A stretch of DNA of 64,000 nucleotides from Unio delphinus (taxonomy: Eukaryota; Mollusca; Bivalvia; Unionida; Unionidae). Positions 11,690 through 23,805 of this stretch are shown one piece after another. The notes beneath the pieces are model-generated. The model was not told the origin of the DNA. It made no database searches and saw nothing but the letters and a program-made list of their open reading frames with translations. The stretch covers positions 10,987,501-11,051,500 of the forward strand of contig JAQISU010000210.1 in the NCBI GenBank assembly GCA_029339505.1, given 5' to 3'. The translations under genes and the position numbers were made by a program. Position 1 is the stretch's first letter; the number at the start of each line of letters is the position of its first letter.

Positions 11690-12190
11690 GAAAGATAATA
11701 CACAATGCTATTGCATCTCAGTTAAATGCGATAAGAAACCATACTATTGCATTTCAGTGGAATGCTAGAGTGTGCCATTCTATTGCAACTCGGTTAAATG
11801 TTGGAATGTGCCATTCTATTGCATCTCAGTTAAATACTATACCAGACTAGTGCATCTCAGTTGAATGCTAGAGTGTGCCATTCTATTGCATCTCAGATGC
11901 GATAAGGTATCAGACTATTGCATCTCAGTTAAATGCTATACCAGACTAGTGCATCTCAGTTGAATGCTAGAGTGTGCCATTCTATTGCATCTCAGATGCG
12001 ATAAGGTATCAGACTATTGCATCTCAGTTAAATACTATACCAGACTAGTGCATCTCAGTTGAATGCTAGAGTGTGCCATTCTATTGCATCTCAGATGCGA
12101 TAAGGTATCAGACTAGTGCATCTCAGTTTAATGCTAGTGTGCCATTCTATTGCATCTCAGTTAAATGCTATACCAGACTAGTGCATCTCA
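11690..12190. repeat. Minisatellite with 'tattgcatctcagttaaatg' motifs and higher-order structure
   Basis: Short units built on 'gcatctcagtt(a/g)aatgcta' alternate with 'gagtgtgccattctat' and 'taccagactagt'. Longer blocks such as 'gataaggtatcagactattg' plus neighbours recur at least three times. Small units were thus amplified again as larger composite units. Confidence 0.85.
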
Positions 12191-12547
12191 GATATTAAAG
12201 AACAATTTCTTCCTTTTATCGGCTGTATACTAAGAACAGTTTTGATATTCCTCATCGATAAAAACATTTTGAACTGGCAGCGATGGCTGACATACTGGAT
12301 GTCGAATTGGCATCATACTCATTTAGGACCAACAAGATATCGTAAGATGTCTCCTGGTAGAATGACAACCACAATATGTTGAAGATGTTCGCTGTGGTTG
12401 TCATGTTAGAAGTCGATCGGCACTATATGTTATTAAAGACCAACTAAACATGAGAACAAGTCGCTTGTAAACAAAACCCACTGAATACGACAACCTGTTA
12501 ATGAGGAGTTTGTGGTCTTATGTATTTGAATCTTTATTTATTCAGCA
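12191..12547. other. No feature seen
   Basis: Contains a short inverted repeat ('gacaaccacaatatgttgaag' against 'gctgtggttgtcatgtt', about 12,363-12,405) that could form a hairpin. No gene was recognised. Confidence 0.4.
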
Positions 12548-12740
12548 CATACTGGGCTATATATGGTGGCCGGTATATTTGGTAGAAGAACCCAAGAAGA
12601 TCCAAAGAAGAACAACCGACCCACTGGAAAGAACTAGCAAGCCTTTTCTCGTACCCACGTAGGTCTGTCCGAAAACCGAATCCACGCGAACAGAGGTGAG
12701 ATACGACTTATCTATAAATATGAGCGTCTTAGACTACTCG
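12548..12740 (-). mobile_element. SINE family B, degenerate
   Basis: Minus-strand copy. Recognisable blocks include 'ggctatatatggtggccggtat', 'accgacccactgg', 'gaacagaggtgagat' and 'gtcttagactactcgg' (complement of box A). Many substitutions separate it from the 11.3-kb copy, so the insertion is old. Confidence 0.75.
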
Positions 12741-13914
12741 GTCACAATATGTCATGTTCAGAAGGAGTGGCGATAGCAATAATTTTAAGATGGCTACTGA
12801 GGTGGCCATTTTGTGTACAACCGATACCGTTTGCGTTTTGGACCAGCAAGACAATAAAATGCTCCATTAACTCAGATCAAGCTGCAGTTAAAAGACATTG
12901 AACGTCAAATCAGTATTTTGGTTAGGACCGAATATGCATTAGAAGTCACCTAGTGAAAAACCCTTGTTAAAATTACCATCTATTCAAAGTAATACTGATA
13001 CCAATGGTATTGAAATGTCAGCTAGTGTGGCCATTTTGGATATCAGATTGCTGTATTTTCACTTGAGACCAGCTAGTCATCATAATAAATTTTTCAAAGA
13101 AATCTATTCCAACTGGGCTCTCCATTCAGGTGAACTAGCTATTAAAGATGACCGCATCACGTCCATTTTCAACTTCAGATCGGCACCATGTCCGTCTTGG
13201 GACAACTAGACATTATAAGAAACGTTTTAGTGAAAACCTCATACTCATGTGCCATCCGTTTGGGAGGAGTAGCGAGTAACGTTGACCACTGTGCCAGCTA
13301 TCATGGTGATAACAAAATTGTGTTAAAGAACGATCAGCTATCCCATAATATGTTCTCGTCTATGCCCAGAAGAGTAAAAAGCATACAAAATGTAGTCCAT
13401 ATTGTTCTAAAAAGAAATACCCCCTCTAAAAGTAAAAAAAAGCCAACAGAACAAGGGATATTTTCTTCAAGTATTCCTGCAAGTTGGCAGTAGAAGTGAG
13501 ATGACCAGATCACTAGTTGCAGGAAATTGATCCAGCATTTAATTAGTAATGTATCAGAGACCTGACATTTGAATTAGTTAATGTTTTCATATAATGTGTT
13601 GTGTTCGAGTTTTAAATTTAACTGATGGTCTCGTACTCTCAAATGTTACCTACTCACAAAGCTGTTTCAAAACAAGGTCCATGAAAACCACTGAATACAG
13701 GAGTATAAATGTGACACGTTTAGGGTTTAAGAATGTGAAGTGAAAAATTGGGAATGGATTTAAAATTTTGAAAACAGTTTCGGTATTTGACTAAAAAGGC
13801 GATTTGGTCAAAACATTACTACGAAGTAATGAAAGCGTTGACGAACATCTAGATTTACTATGAAGAAAATGCTGAAAATTGTTAACTTATTGTCAGCACG
13901 TGATTTATGTGCAT
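12741..13914. other. No recognisable gene
   Basis: Open frames of 81 and 101 codons at 12,964-13,209 and 13,188-13,493 show no domain I recognise and no supporting context. The block 'gtggccatttt' recurs at about 12,800 and 13,027, suggesting faint internal repetition. Confidence 0.35.
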
Positions 13915-14720
13915 ACTCTTTGTGATATCATGAAATAGAATTTAATATATAATAATCTGTAATGATAAAATCAATATTATGTATCGTATCATGAAATAGA
14001 ATATACTATATAATAAACTGTAATAATGAAATCAATATTATGTATGGTCTAATGAAATGGAATTTTATATATAATAAACTGTAATAATAAAATCAATATT
14101 ATGTATGGTCTCATGAAATGGAATTTTATATATAATAAACTGTAATAATAAAATCAATATTATGTATGGTCTCATGAAATGGAATTTTATATATAATAAA
14201 CTGTAATAATAAAATCAATATTATGTATGGTCTCATGAAATGGAATTTTATATATAATAAACTGTAATAATAAAATCAATATTATGTATGGTCTCATGAA
14301 ATGGAATTTTATATATAATAAACTGTAATAATAAAATCAATATTATGTATGGTCTCACGAAATGGAATTTTATATATAATAAACTGTAATAATAAAATCA
14401 ATATTATGTATGGTCTCATGAAATGGAATTTTATATATAATAAACTGTAATAATAAAATCAATATTATGTATGGTCTCATGAAATGGAATTTTATATATA
14501 ATAAACTGTAATAATAAAATCAATATTATGTATGGTCTCATGAAATGGAATTTTATATATAATAAACTGTAATAATAAAATCAATATTATGTATGGTCTC
14601 ATGAAATGGAATTTTATATATAATAAACTGTAATAATAAAATCAATATTATGTATGGTCTCATGAAATGGAATTTTATATATAATAAACTGTAATAATAA
14701 AATCAATATTATGTATGGTA
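13915..14720. repeat. 61-bp tandem satellite, about 13 copies
   Basis: Unit: 'tgtatggtctcatgaaatgg' followed by 'aattttatatataataaact' and 'gtaataataaaatcaatatta'. The spacing between copies is exactly 61 bp. Central copies are almost identical and the first two on the left are diverged, the usual pattern of homogenisation in the array centre. There is no coding potential. Confidence 0.97.
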
Positions 14721-15470
14721 TTAGGAAGTTGAAATATTTAAAATATTGGTTATGCATCATATTATGTAGAATTTGAATCAACGGCATGAATGATCGGTCA
14801 TGTATAAAGGTTTCTGCTAGATTTCCTTGAATGGGTTTAGGTTTTCGTGTATTTGCATCCAACATAAATATTTGATTACAAACCCTTGCTTTACTTATCT
14901 GTACCCTAATCCATGGTTACAAAAGTCAATGTTTGCATGCATCGTTTAAAATGTAAACTGTGAATTTTAGCAAAATAATTGGATCCTCTAGCAAACTAAA
15001 CATTAAAGTATTTAATTTTAGATTCCTTTTTCTGATGTGTTAAGCATACTATATTATGTAAATGAATGATCTAACTGGAATTTCAACTACTTTGTATACC
15101 TCGCAATGATACTACTACTGCTACTACTACTACTAATAATAATGAAAAGTGTAACTTTAGACAACACCACCACCACCATCATCATCGTTTCTTTATATCT
15201 TACATCATGCATACTGGTTTTACATTGATGATCACTGCTTTTATGACCTTAACCTTGCATTTAAGCAACCAAGTAGATTTTTTTTGTATTCCTTTATGTC
15301 TTCTTTTTTGTTGCTGACTGCTTAATATTGACATAATTTTTTAATTCTTAAACTGGTTCACTTCAGAATAAGTTGTACGTCATATTAGTACTTTCAATAT
15401 TTGGGATATTTTGAACAAGCTGAAAAAGGACAACTCTCAAAAAGGCGCTTTGAATCAGATTGTTACATTT
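14721..15470. other. Noncoding; short trinucleotide runs
   Basis: Contains an impure (ACT)n/(AAT)n run near 15,108-15,143 and a (CAC)n/(CAT)n run near 15,164-15,186. Nothing else was recognised. Confidence 0.5.
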
Positions 15471-15479
15471 CGTAAGTTT

Positions 15480-15680
15480 AGTTAAGTAATAATAGAATGA
15501 TACGTTATATTTTCAAATATAAAGCATTGAATCAGTTTTTTACATGCCGTAAGTATAGTTAAATATTAGAATGATACGTTATATTTTCAAATATAAAGCA
15601 TTGAATCAGTTTTTTACATGCCGTAAGTATAGTTAAATAGGAATTAAATGATACGTTATATTTTCAAATATAAAACATAA
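15480..15680. repeat. Short tandem repeat, about 73-77 bp unit, three copies
   Basis: 'tgatacgttatattttcaaa' recurs at 15,499, 15,572 and 15,649. The copies share 'gcattgaatcagttttttac' and 'atgccgtaagtatagttaaa' between them. Confidence 0.9.
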
Positions 15681-15837
15681 TTTGATTCATTGAATATTTC
15701 GTTTCCAATCTGATAGAAACTTTGCAAATATGATAAAGTGAGATACAGGTACTGTTTTATGTACTTGATTACCAAATTATACATTTGCTGTTGTTGTCTA
15801 TTACTTTATCACAGTATAGACAACATGTTTATATTTT

Positions 15838-16153
15838 TTGAGTGAGTGAGTGAGTGAGTGTTGGATTTTTAACGTAGCTTTAACAATTTTTCAGTCATAT
15901 CGCTATGATGTCTGCAGTGAAGCAATTAATAGTGGGGCATCATGCTGCAGACTTGTAGCATGATGTCCCATCCAGTCACATTATCTTGACACCAGGCCTA
16001 CCAGCCCTAACACTAACTTCTTAATGCTGAGCACCAAGCGAGGCAGCTGCTAGCACCATTTTTGTAAGTCGTTGGCAGGACCCGGCCGGGGATCGAACCC
16101 ACGACCTCCCGCTTCCGCGGCGGACACTCTGACCACTAGGCCACCGGAGCTTT
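15838..16153 (-). mobile_element. SINE family A, near full length
   Basis: Read on the minus strand, a tRNA-like head (16,153 downward) has box A ('ggcctagtggtcagagtgtc') and box B ('gggttcgatcccc'). The core has 'gctcagcattaagaagttag' and 'aatgtgactgg', and the 3' tail has 'ctgcagacatcatagcgata' ending in (TCAC)n at 15,840-15,860. Imperfect target duplication: 'tttatattttttga' (15,828-15,841) and 'tttatatttttga' (16,154-16,166). The relatively intact promoter boxes suggest a young copy. Confidence 0.9.
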
Positions 16154-16739
16154 TTTATATTTTTGAACTAGTCATAGTTTGTTATAAGTTTCCATATGTA
16201 CCTATCTTGTTACTATTTAATAGCTAGTCTGACAAATTAACTTAATTTTAAAATTTACTTTTTCCCTGTTGTATCTCCTATAGTGGATTCAGACAGGGAC
16301 GTCATTTCAGTTTTATTCAGGAGATGGGGGTACTTGACGAGCTCGTTAATTTTCGTATATAGGCTACATAAATCTTACAGAACATGCAAATTACCCAAAA
16401 TCCCGCCATCCCCAAATGACGTCCCCGGATTGTGAAGACACGTGAGCATATTTGTATTTGTTATAAGTTTGATAGCAACGATGCCGCGTATATCTTAGTC
16501 GACACAGTATTAATAACACAACCGCGACAATGAATGATAAACTTGCTGCTGAAATCGTCTCCGCAATAGATTTCACCAATGACAAACGGTATTTCATACA
16601 AAAGACATTTGCTAGATTTAGCGCGCGAACGTGGAAAATTCAAAAATAAACGCGATCTTTTAAAGACTCTGCACACGGTATGTGATTGTCAGCGTTAAAA
16701 GTAAACCATACATATTGGTTGGGATTGACAAGTATTATT
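16154..16739. other. No feature seen
   Basis: AT-rich. Short minus-strand frames (for example 16,391-16,597) have no recognised homology. This may include a decayed upstream end of the adjacent Polinton relic, but nothing could be matched. Confidence 0.35.
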
Positions 16740-16769
16740 ATAGTCGATGATATCCGGAAATCACTCTCA

Positions 16770-18300
16770 TGTACGGAATGTATCCCGTTAGTAAATCTGA
16801 TATTAACAAACTAGCACCAATGAGATTTTCATCGTTGACTTCGTCAAGGCTGAATTGTGTAGCTGAGCGGGTAATTGAGCATTTTACAAATGTGATTCTA
16901 ACTAACGGGTTAACGGATCGACGACGTGAAAAGTAGTCAAGTGAGCAGAACCTGTCACAAACACCGGAGCTACAATAAGTGAAGTTTCTTGATTGGAGAA
17001 AAAGATCGTAACAACTATAACCGGATTAGCTTTGTCTGATTCAAAACAATACCGAGCATATGGAAGAGCTCCAATAAACATAGTTAATCATAACGCACAC
17101 GTGTGGACTAGGGTGGTGACCATGTTTCAGCGGAATCGAATTGTAAGACTTTACCCATGCTCGGAAATTATATTTGATGTTATTCACCAGATCAGTAAAA
17201 ACGATTTCATGTTTGTATGGCTGCCTTAGAGTTCCTATGATGGAAAAATTATCAATTTGTTCTACCCTACGGCGAATTATATCGTAGTCAGTCTCTTGCT
17301 GAAACGAAGATTTTCATCTGACAACGTTGACGTATTAGTAAGTAATTGTTTTATGATAGCGTCATTCGCAGCTTATTTCGCACGAAAAAGAAAGAAATGG
17401 AAGCCAGTACAAGCTCGATTTCTCAGCGATTTTCAGTTAAGCTTTTGTGAATACGTACAAGGCAGTTTAATGAATACCCGGTATAACCGCAAAGACTTCA
17501 TTTCGGTTGATATGCCGCGTGTTATCCCGGAAATTATTTTTAGGAAAAGGCGAATGCACCGGCAATTTGTCGCGGTTTGGAATTCAACGCATGAGATGAC
17601 CCGAGTGGTGATTAATGGACTATTACCTGATTTTGACTTGACTGGGTTTGTCCTTATAGTGTCTTTCGAGTTCGCTAAAGATCTTCGTCCGATTTGTTAT
17701 GTCCCGTTTGGTAGACATTTTTCAGAAGCGCGCTAAGCTCTCATAGTGCTGTTACGATACATGCTTGATATTGTAATATTAACATTGTAGCAATTATATC
17801 ATATCACGCGCATACCAAAGTTTGGTTAACTTCACCTGAGTGTATTAGATATGACGAGGTCATCAGCGATTTATCGAGAAATGTACAGATACTCCCATTG
17901 ATCATATTGTCAGTGAAGGTCCTAAAATTCTCAAGATTAAACTCATCAACAGTGAATAAAACAATGCAAAGGATCTCGGTAGAAACATAATTGGTAAGTT
18001 TACTCAGGGTGGTGGAGTGATTAGTCATGCATGATTGATTATGGACTCCGCCGAATATGAATTTGTGGTCGCTGATACGGCGACGAAATAATTATTATCA
18101 TTCAAGGAAACCCTTATCTTGTTTGACGAAACACAAGTAGGTGTTATTGGTTAAATTAATGGCAAGACACCACAATTTACACATCTAAGAGCTTCGTTGC
18201 TCCCACATGTCTCGATAAATTTATTAATGATGATAAGCAGATTTCCTCGCGCCACAGTCCAAGTTGCCACGGATTTGTTTTATATCTATAAGAAATACTC
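16770..18300 (+). pseudogene. Protein-primed DNA polymerase B relic
   Basis: Family B polymerases of Polintons replicate the linear element from a protein primer. Evidence is side-by-side similarity to the 54.2-55.9 kb gene. LNCVAERVIEHF (about 16,850) parallels LNCVAERI there. APINIVNHNAHVW (about 17,065) parallels APIKIIDHNEHAW. HEMTRVVINGLLPDFDLTGF (about 17,590) parallels HEMTRVAINGPLPDFDLTGF. The segment ATDLFYIYKK (18,267-18,296) sits where motif C, the metal-binding site, is expected, and is absent from the other copy. Motif A is badly altered (SVDMPRVIP). Several stops and frameshifts; the N-terminus is truncated. Confidence 0.8.
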
Positions 18301-18404
18301 GGCGTTGTTATCTCAGTTTATCATCAAGGATGCATCGTAGGGATAACTGGAGAATATAACAGGAACAGCTGTGCAATTATAACCCAACTGTAGGTGTTAC
18401 GATA

Positions 18405-19020
18405 TTGGGTTGTTATGAACGCGATCAGATATCACAACTATCTTTTTCGTCGTCCGTGCATGATCCGGTATCCAGACACAAAACTGTGTATTTGAATGGA
18501 CCTGGCTGTTGTGGCAAGACAACTTGGGTGATCGAATTAATTACATTTCCAAGCGATGACATGATTGTGCTAATAACAACACGTAGACTTGTCAGGGAGA
18601 TGAAGACCTGAGAAGTTAATTTGTGTATTTATCATAGCTTTTTCAGATACAAGGGTGATGCGTAGACGCCTGACAGGATGGGTAATAAATATAACCCCGG
18701 GTATATTATTCAGGTTGAGATATGCACAAACGTTTCTTGATTGGCTGTTGTCGAAAAACACAGCTGTGAGTATGTGAAGAGATCAATTTTAGCCACCGTC
18801 GTTTACTGGAAAATCCCCAACCTGATTAGCTTAAACGTTTTGTTGATTATTACGAAGAAATCGATGTCGATCACTTGATGATAAATTAAAAAGAACTTAA
18901 AAGTTTAATCAGGCTTGAGCGAAATAAAAATCACTGTTGGGCATTAGGCACAGAAATAAGAGAAACTTTCAAGGATGATTTCTTGCAAACGTGGACTCCA
19001 AACGATGTAATAGTAGCAAG
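18405..19020 (+). pseudogene. SF1-type helicase relic
   Basis: The Walker A-like motif in YLNGPGCCGKTTW (about 18,490-18,528) with downstream TTRRLVREMK resembles superfamily 1 helicases found in some large DNA elements. Further on are TFLDWLLSKN (about 18,731) and a degenerate motif region, then DYYEEIDVDH (18,846) and NDVIVASKTI (19,001). Frame breaks occur between these blocks and part of the domain is deleted. The helicase would unwind element DNA. Assignment rests on motif order only, so the exact subfamily is open. Confidence 0.6.
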
Positions 19021-19335
19021 TAAAACAATAACTGATATTGATGAAGCGTCATCTGTAGATGATATTGATGGGATTAGCAATAATTCAGTAGTTTATGATG
19101 ATGTTATGTTGGATAAACAATCTAATCCAGTCCTGATATTTTCTCGAGAAAGGCATGATTTTACAGACAACAATACCTAAAATAATCAGGGATAACTTAT
19201 ATTATTGCTGTGTTATACGCTCAGAAATATTCATCAGACCTGGTGCAACGGAGACATGGATTATAATCGTTTAAGAAATTTATTTAGTCATGCTCGGGCA
19301 ACCCCTCATGGATTTATAACGATAAATTTGCATTA
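19021..19335 (+). pseudogene. Packaging ATPase relic, C-terminal half
   Basis: Begins TDIDEASSVDDIDG, matching the middle of the ATPase at 52.5 kb. Next come an intact Walker B-like string VVYDDVML (19,091-19,114), NPVLIFSRERH, then in shifted frames IPKIIRDN, a GDMDYNR-like string and HGFITINLH. These parallel IPKVIRDN, GDMDYNLF and HGFVTINLH in the other copy. The Walker A half is missing, replaced by helicase sequence. FtsK/HerA-type ATPases of this kind pump DNA into capsids. Confidence 0.8.
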
Positions 19336-19344
19336 TATAATCTG

Positions 19345-19700
19345 TGTCTGAATCCATTAGAATGAATGATATTATATTTGTCTGAATCTAGCCATTAGGA
19401 TGAATGCTATTATCTGTGTGTCTGAATCTAATCATTAGGATGGATGCTGTTATATGTGTGTCTGAATCTAACCATTGTGATGGATGCTATTATCTGTCTG
19501 TCTGTATCTAAACATTAGGACGGATGTTAGTCTCTGTGTCTAACCATTATGCCGGATAGTATTATATGTATCTAGTGATTAAGGAAGGTCATATTATATC
19601 TGTATAACCAATCGGGTGGATCATGTTATTTATGACTAACCATTAGGATGGATGGTTTTATCTGTGTTTATCCATTAGGATGGATGATGTTATCCTATTA
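19345..19700. repeat. Degenerate minisatellite, 'tctgaatctaaccattagga' unit
   Basis: Some eight diverged copies of 'tctgaatctaaccattagga' plus 'tggatgctattatctgtgtg', spaced roughly 40-50 bp with many indels. The array starts directly after the ATPase relic ends and may have been seeded by element sequence. Confidence 0.85.
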
Positions 19701-20649
19701 CAGCTATGCATTATAAGTAAATTTATAGAAGGGTACATACTTTTCCCATTATAACATGTAACAACGGCCAATAGACCAATGCCATATAACGTCACGACAA
19801 TAAACCCCATTGACGCATTGCGTTATTGAACAGAAAAGGACGCGGTGGGACTACGACACCTCTGTTTGGATTTTAAAAGCTGAAATCAGGCGAATAACGG
19901 CCCGGTTTTAACTTTGTATTTCTGGTGATGCCAACAAATGAAAGCAAATTTCTGACACCAATATAATCGTTTTCATGTCATGTTTACTTGTGCAAATGGA
20001 AATCTGTCATTGACTTGTGTTGCGTATATCTGATTTGATATACATTTATTTTTATTTTTATTTTTATTACATGGTATTGTAATGTACTTTTATTGATGAT
20101 TGTTTGTTTTTTTCTTTAGAAAATCGGTTGACTAAATTATTTTTTGGTAAGCAAATAATGTTGACCTAGAACCTAACATGTATTCAAAGTTAACTGCATC
20201 CACGTACACAGGTTTTATTTTAATTGTAAAATAATTGGTTGATGTCAAGGTCTATATTGGACTTGTGAATTAAAACGTGAACAACTTTGTGTTCTTAAAG
20301 TAAAATTATTGTTTCTCATCAGGGTCATGTTAGGAGTATGTGATATAAACACGATCATGTTACCCCTTTTTTCTCTCGATTTCGCAAGTTGTTGATATTG
20401 TCAAAATTGAATATCAGATAATGATATTATTACTTTTTGTTGAAATATAGTTAGCATCTGAAGTTAGGTCATTTTCTTTTGTTGTAGCCAGTGTTTTAAT
20501 CCATGTTAATTTTATTGAATTCATTTGGATTTTAAAAGGATTAATACGTATCTCGGGAAATATTTGACGTGCTCATATATAATTATTTGAAAGAGACAGT
20601 TTATCAAAATTGTATTCGGATTTCCATCTCCGGAGTGTTAATTCTTGTG
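19701..20649. other. No recognisable gene
   Basis: AT-rich. Contains a (TTTTA)n-like stretch near 20,048-20,070. No coding signal was seen. Confidence 0.45.
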
Positions 20650-20945
20650 AATTTACAAGGAACTGTAGATAAACAAAGTACAGACTACAGCATACGTCAT
20701 CATCTTCCATCTTGGATTTTCCTAAATGACTCGAACTTGAATTTCTTGGAACATTTCATTACTAGGACTTTTGTAATTTAATTCGTGGACTATTCTTGGT
20801 TTACGTTTCGATTTGATTCTTAAAACTGTAATTCTATTTCTATTTTTACAATCTTTTCCCAGAGAAATAATTTTGTTGTGTAAAATCTTTACCAAGCTTG
20901 TTATTTTCACGTTTTCTATGTTACTGTTTATTAGAACCTAAACAC
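20650..20945 (-). repeat. Dispersed repeat, copy 2 (inverted relative to 2.02-2.31 kb)
   Basis: The reverse complement carries the same ordered blocks as 2,020-2,310, including 'ataaacagtaacatagaaa', 'gttttaagaatcaa' and 'atccaagatggaaga'. No open frame of interest. Confidence 0.55.
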
Positions 20946-21195
20946 GCAACACTTGATCGACAGTTAATAATCTGTCGCAAGTTATTCCGTACGAGGTGTA
21001 TCATCACTGAAATCCATCTTATGTTTCATAACTAATGCAGTAGATTAAAAGTCAATCCTAATATCGTAACTTTATCATTAGAAGGAAAACTGAAAATAAT
21101 ACTGATGATGAAAATCCGACATAGTCAATCAAAGGCAATGTTTTTTGTTATTTTTGCATTACCAGATGATATTAGGATACGCATAGCACCTTCCA

Positions 21196-21460
21196 ATAAT
21201 GATATTTGATATAAAACAGCTAAATCAATAATGATATTTGATATAAAACAGCTAAAACAATAATGATATTTGATATAAAACAGCTAAATCAATAATGATA
21301 TTTGATATAAGACAGCTAAATCAATAATGATATTTGATATAAGACAGCTAAATCAATAATGATATTTGATATAAAACAGCTAAATCAATAATGATATTTG
21401 ATATAAAACAGCTAAATCAATAATGATATTTGATATAAGACAGCTAAATCAATAATGAGA
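21196..21460. repeat. 32-bp tandem repeat, about eight copies
   Basis: Unit 'aatgatatttgatataaaac' plus 'agctaaatcaat', period 32 bp. Variants 'taaaacag' and 'taagacag' occur in blocks, showing local homogenisation. Confidence 0.97.
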
Positions 21461-22079
21461 TATATACTGAATATAATTATCACTTTACATCCATTCACTC
21501 AGTCAGTTTTTCCCCCACGCACTCTTTGAGTTATATCGGTAGTGCTATGTTGTGGGTTTAGTGGAAATATGCTGAAAGATTTCATTACTTATATTAGACT
21601 TTAAGAAACAAAGCTAACATAACTATGTAATCTAGATTTAGGCTTATTGATAAGTTGACTATGGTATCTCATTTTGTGTTTAGTATATTATGAAATACCA
21701 TGTTGACGTATCGAAGAGTAAGAAAAGAACCCATAATGGTTGTAATATATGACTTATCTATTACATACCTTTCGTTTCTAGTTCCAAAGTCCCAACTGTG
21801 ACTATACTGCAAATAGCCTGATTTGAACCTGCAGTGGCCATCGTGTCTTTTCAAGGACGTATGGATACAAACGTGTTGACCCTAAGATGAAGTGAGTTGT
21901 TAACCTAAGACAGTGGCGACGTTAAGGCCTGGGCTGCAAAAGGTAGAGCAAACATGCAGCCAGAATCCATATATATATAACTATTTTTAACTGTAGCAAT
22001 TATTCAAAGAATATCCACTTGTGTGCAAAAGATCAATATCAGATACATATGTACTTGTATAAAATACCAAAATTATTTT
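21461..22079. other. No feature seen
   Basis: No coding or repeat signal beyond short AT tracts. Confidence 0.45.
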
Positions 22080-22230
22080 AGATCCAAGTGGCCGAGTAGT
22101 CCAAAGCACTCGTCTTTCAAGATTACTATCATCTCAACTCCGTCTGCGTGGCTTCCAGGCTTTATCGGTCCAATGTGGGTATATGAGAAAGCTGTCAATA
22201 ACCTCCAATGCGTCGGTTAGTTTGGTGTTT
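22080..22230 (+). mobile_element. SINE family B, 5' fragment
   Basis: A degenerate tRNA-like head ('agtggccgagtagtccaaagc') and 'ctcaactccgtctgcgtggc' are followed by 'tatgagaaagc' and 'aatgcgtcgg'. The distal body and 3' tail are absent. Box B is mutated, so it is an old fragment. Confidence 0.75.
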
Positions 22231-22894
22231 AACGTCATTGCTTAGGGCTAGATAGGCTACACCTGGTGGCAAGTATATCTGGTGGCGGAATAGTCAGAAT
22301 TTTCGGACTAGTGGTGAAATAACTCGGGGAAACAGCGGTAAGAACTACATCCAAAATAAGTCTACAATATATGCATGGCTCATCTATTAATGGTATCACG
22401 GTACCAATTGTTTTTCCATAGACCTCAATGCTAATATTTGGAGAGATAAATATATTTTCTATCCTAATTTAGCGTGCATCTCACACACTGTTATAGAGAA
22501 CAATGTTAGATTGTCAATTTGATAATGACAAAACCAGGTACTCCATTGCATTTAAGAGAGATAACTCTGCTGGAACTAGACAGGGGTATGAGTTATCTAG
22601 TCACAACATACCTATTTTCAGTCATGTCTGTGACATTTTCAAAAAATCATAAAAAATACAAAATATGATCTGTATAGGAATTAACATAAATTCACATGTT
22701 GCCAAGAGGCTAAACTATTTTTAAGCCTAACAGAAAGTACAACTCTTACATAATCCACCAACCATAGCTTGTGTTGTTATTTATTTCTGAATGGTATGGA
22801 CCCTACACCTTAAGCCACACCCACATGGACTTGCGCAATTGGTACCGTTATACCTAATAGAAACACACATTATTATTGCTTTGCATACAAAGTG
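22231..22894. other. No feature seen
   Basis: Possible SINE-derived words ('cacctggtggcaagtatatctggtggcgg') near 22,260 suggest a scrambled family B body. Otherwise nothing. Confidence 0.35.
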
Positions 22895-23030
22895 GTAAAA
22901 AAATATTTGCGCACTTGTTCTAGTTTACCAGATCGAAGGATAAAAAGTATTTGCTCACTTGTTCAAGTGTACCAGATCGAAGGGTAAAAAGTATTTGCGC
23001 ACTTGTTCTAGTTTACCAGATCGAAGCCAG
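22895..23030. repeat. 44-bp tandem repeat, three copies
   Basis: 'gcgcacttgttctagtttac' plus 'cagatcgaagg' and 'taaaaagtattt' recur at 22,909, 22,953 and 22,997. Confidence 0.93.

Positions 23031-23805
<775 letters not shown>

Larger units (their letters stand above)
16740..19340 (+). mobile_element. Polinton/Maverick relic A (polymerase-helicase-ATPase), collapsed
   Basis: Contiguous plus-strand remnants match parts of the large element at 51.4-64 kb: polymerase B (16,770-18,300) and ATPase C-half (19,021-19,335). A helicase fragment (18,405-19,020) lies between them and is not seen in the other copy. Integrase, capsid and protease genes are absent. The helicase passes directly into the middle of the ATPase, showing an internal deletion. 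All frames are broken. No terminal inverted repeat was recognised. Confidence 0.82.

Noticed and set aside
13915..14720. Regular 61-bp repeats as a possible CRISPR array
   Set aside because: There are no variable spacers; whole units are identical tandem copies, and the context is animal DNA.
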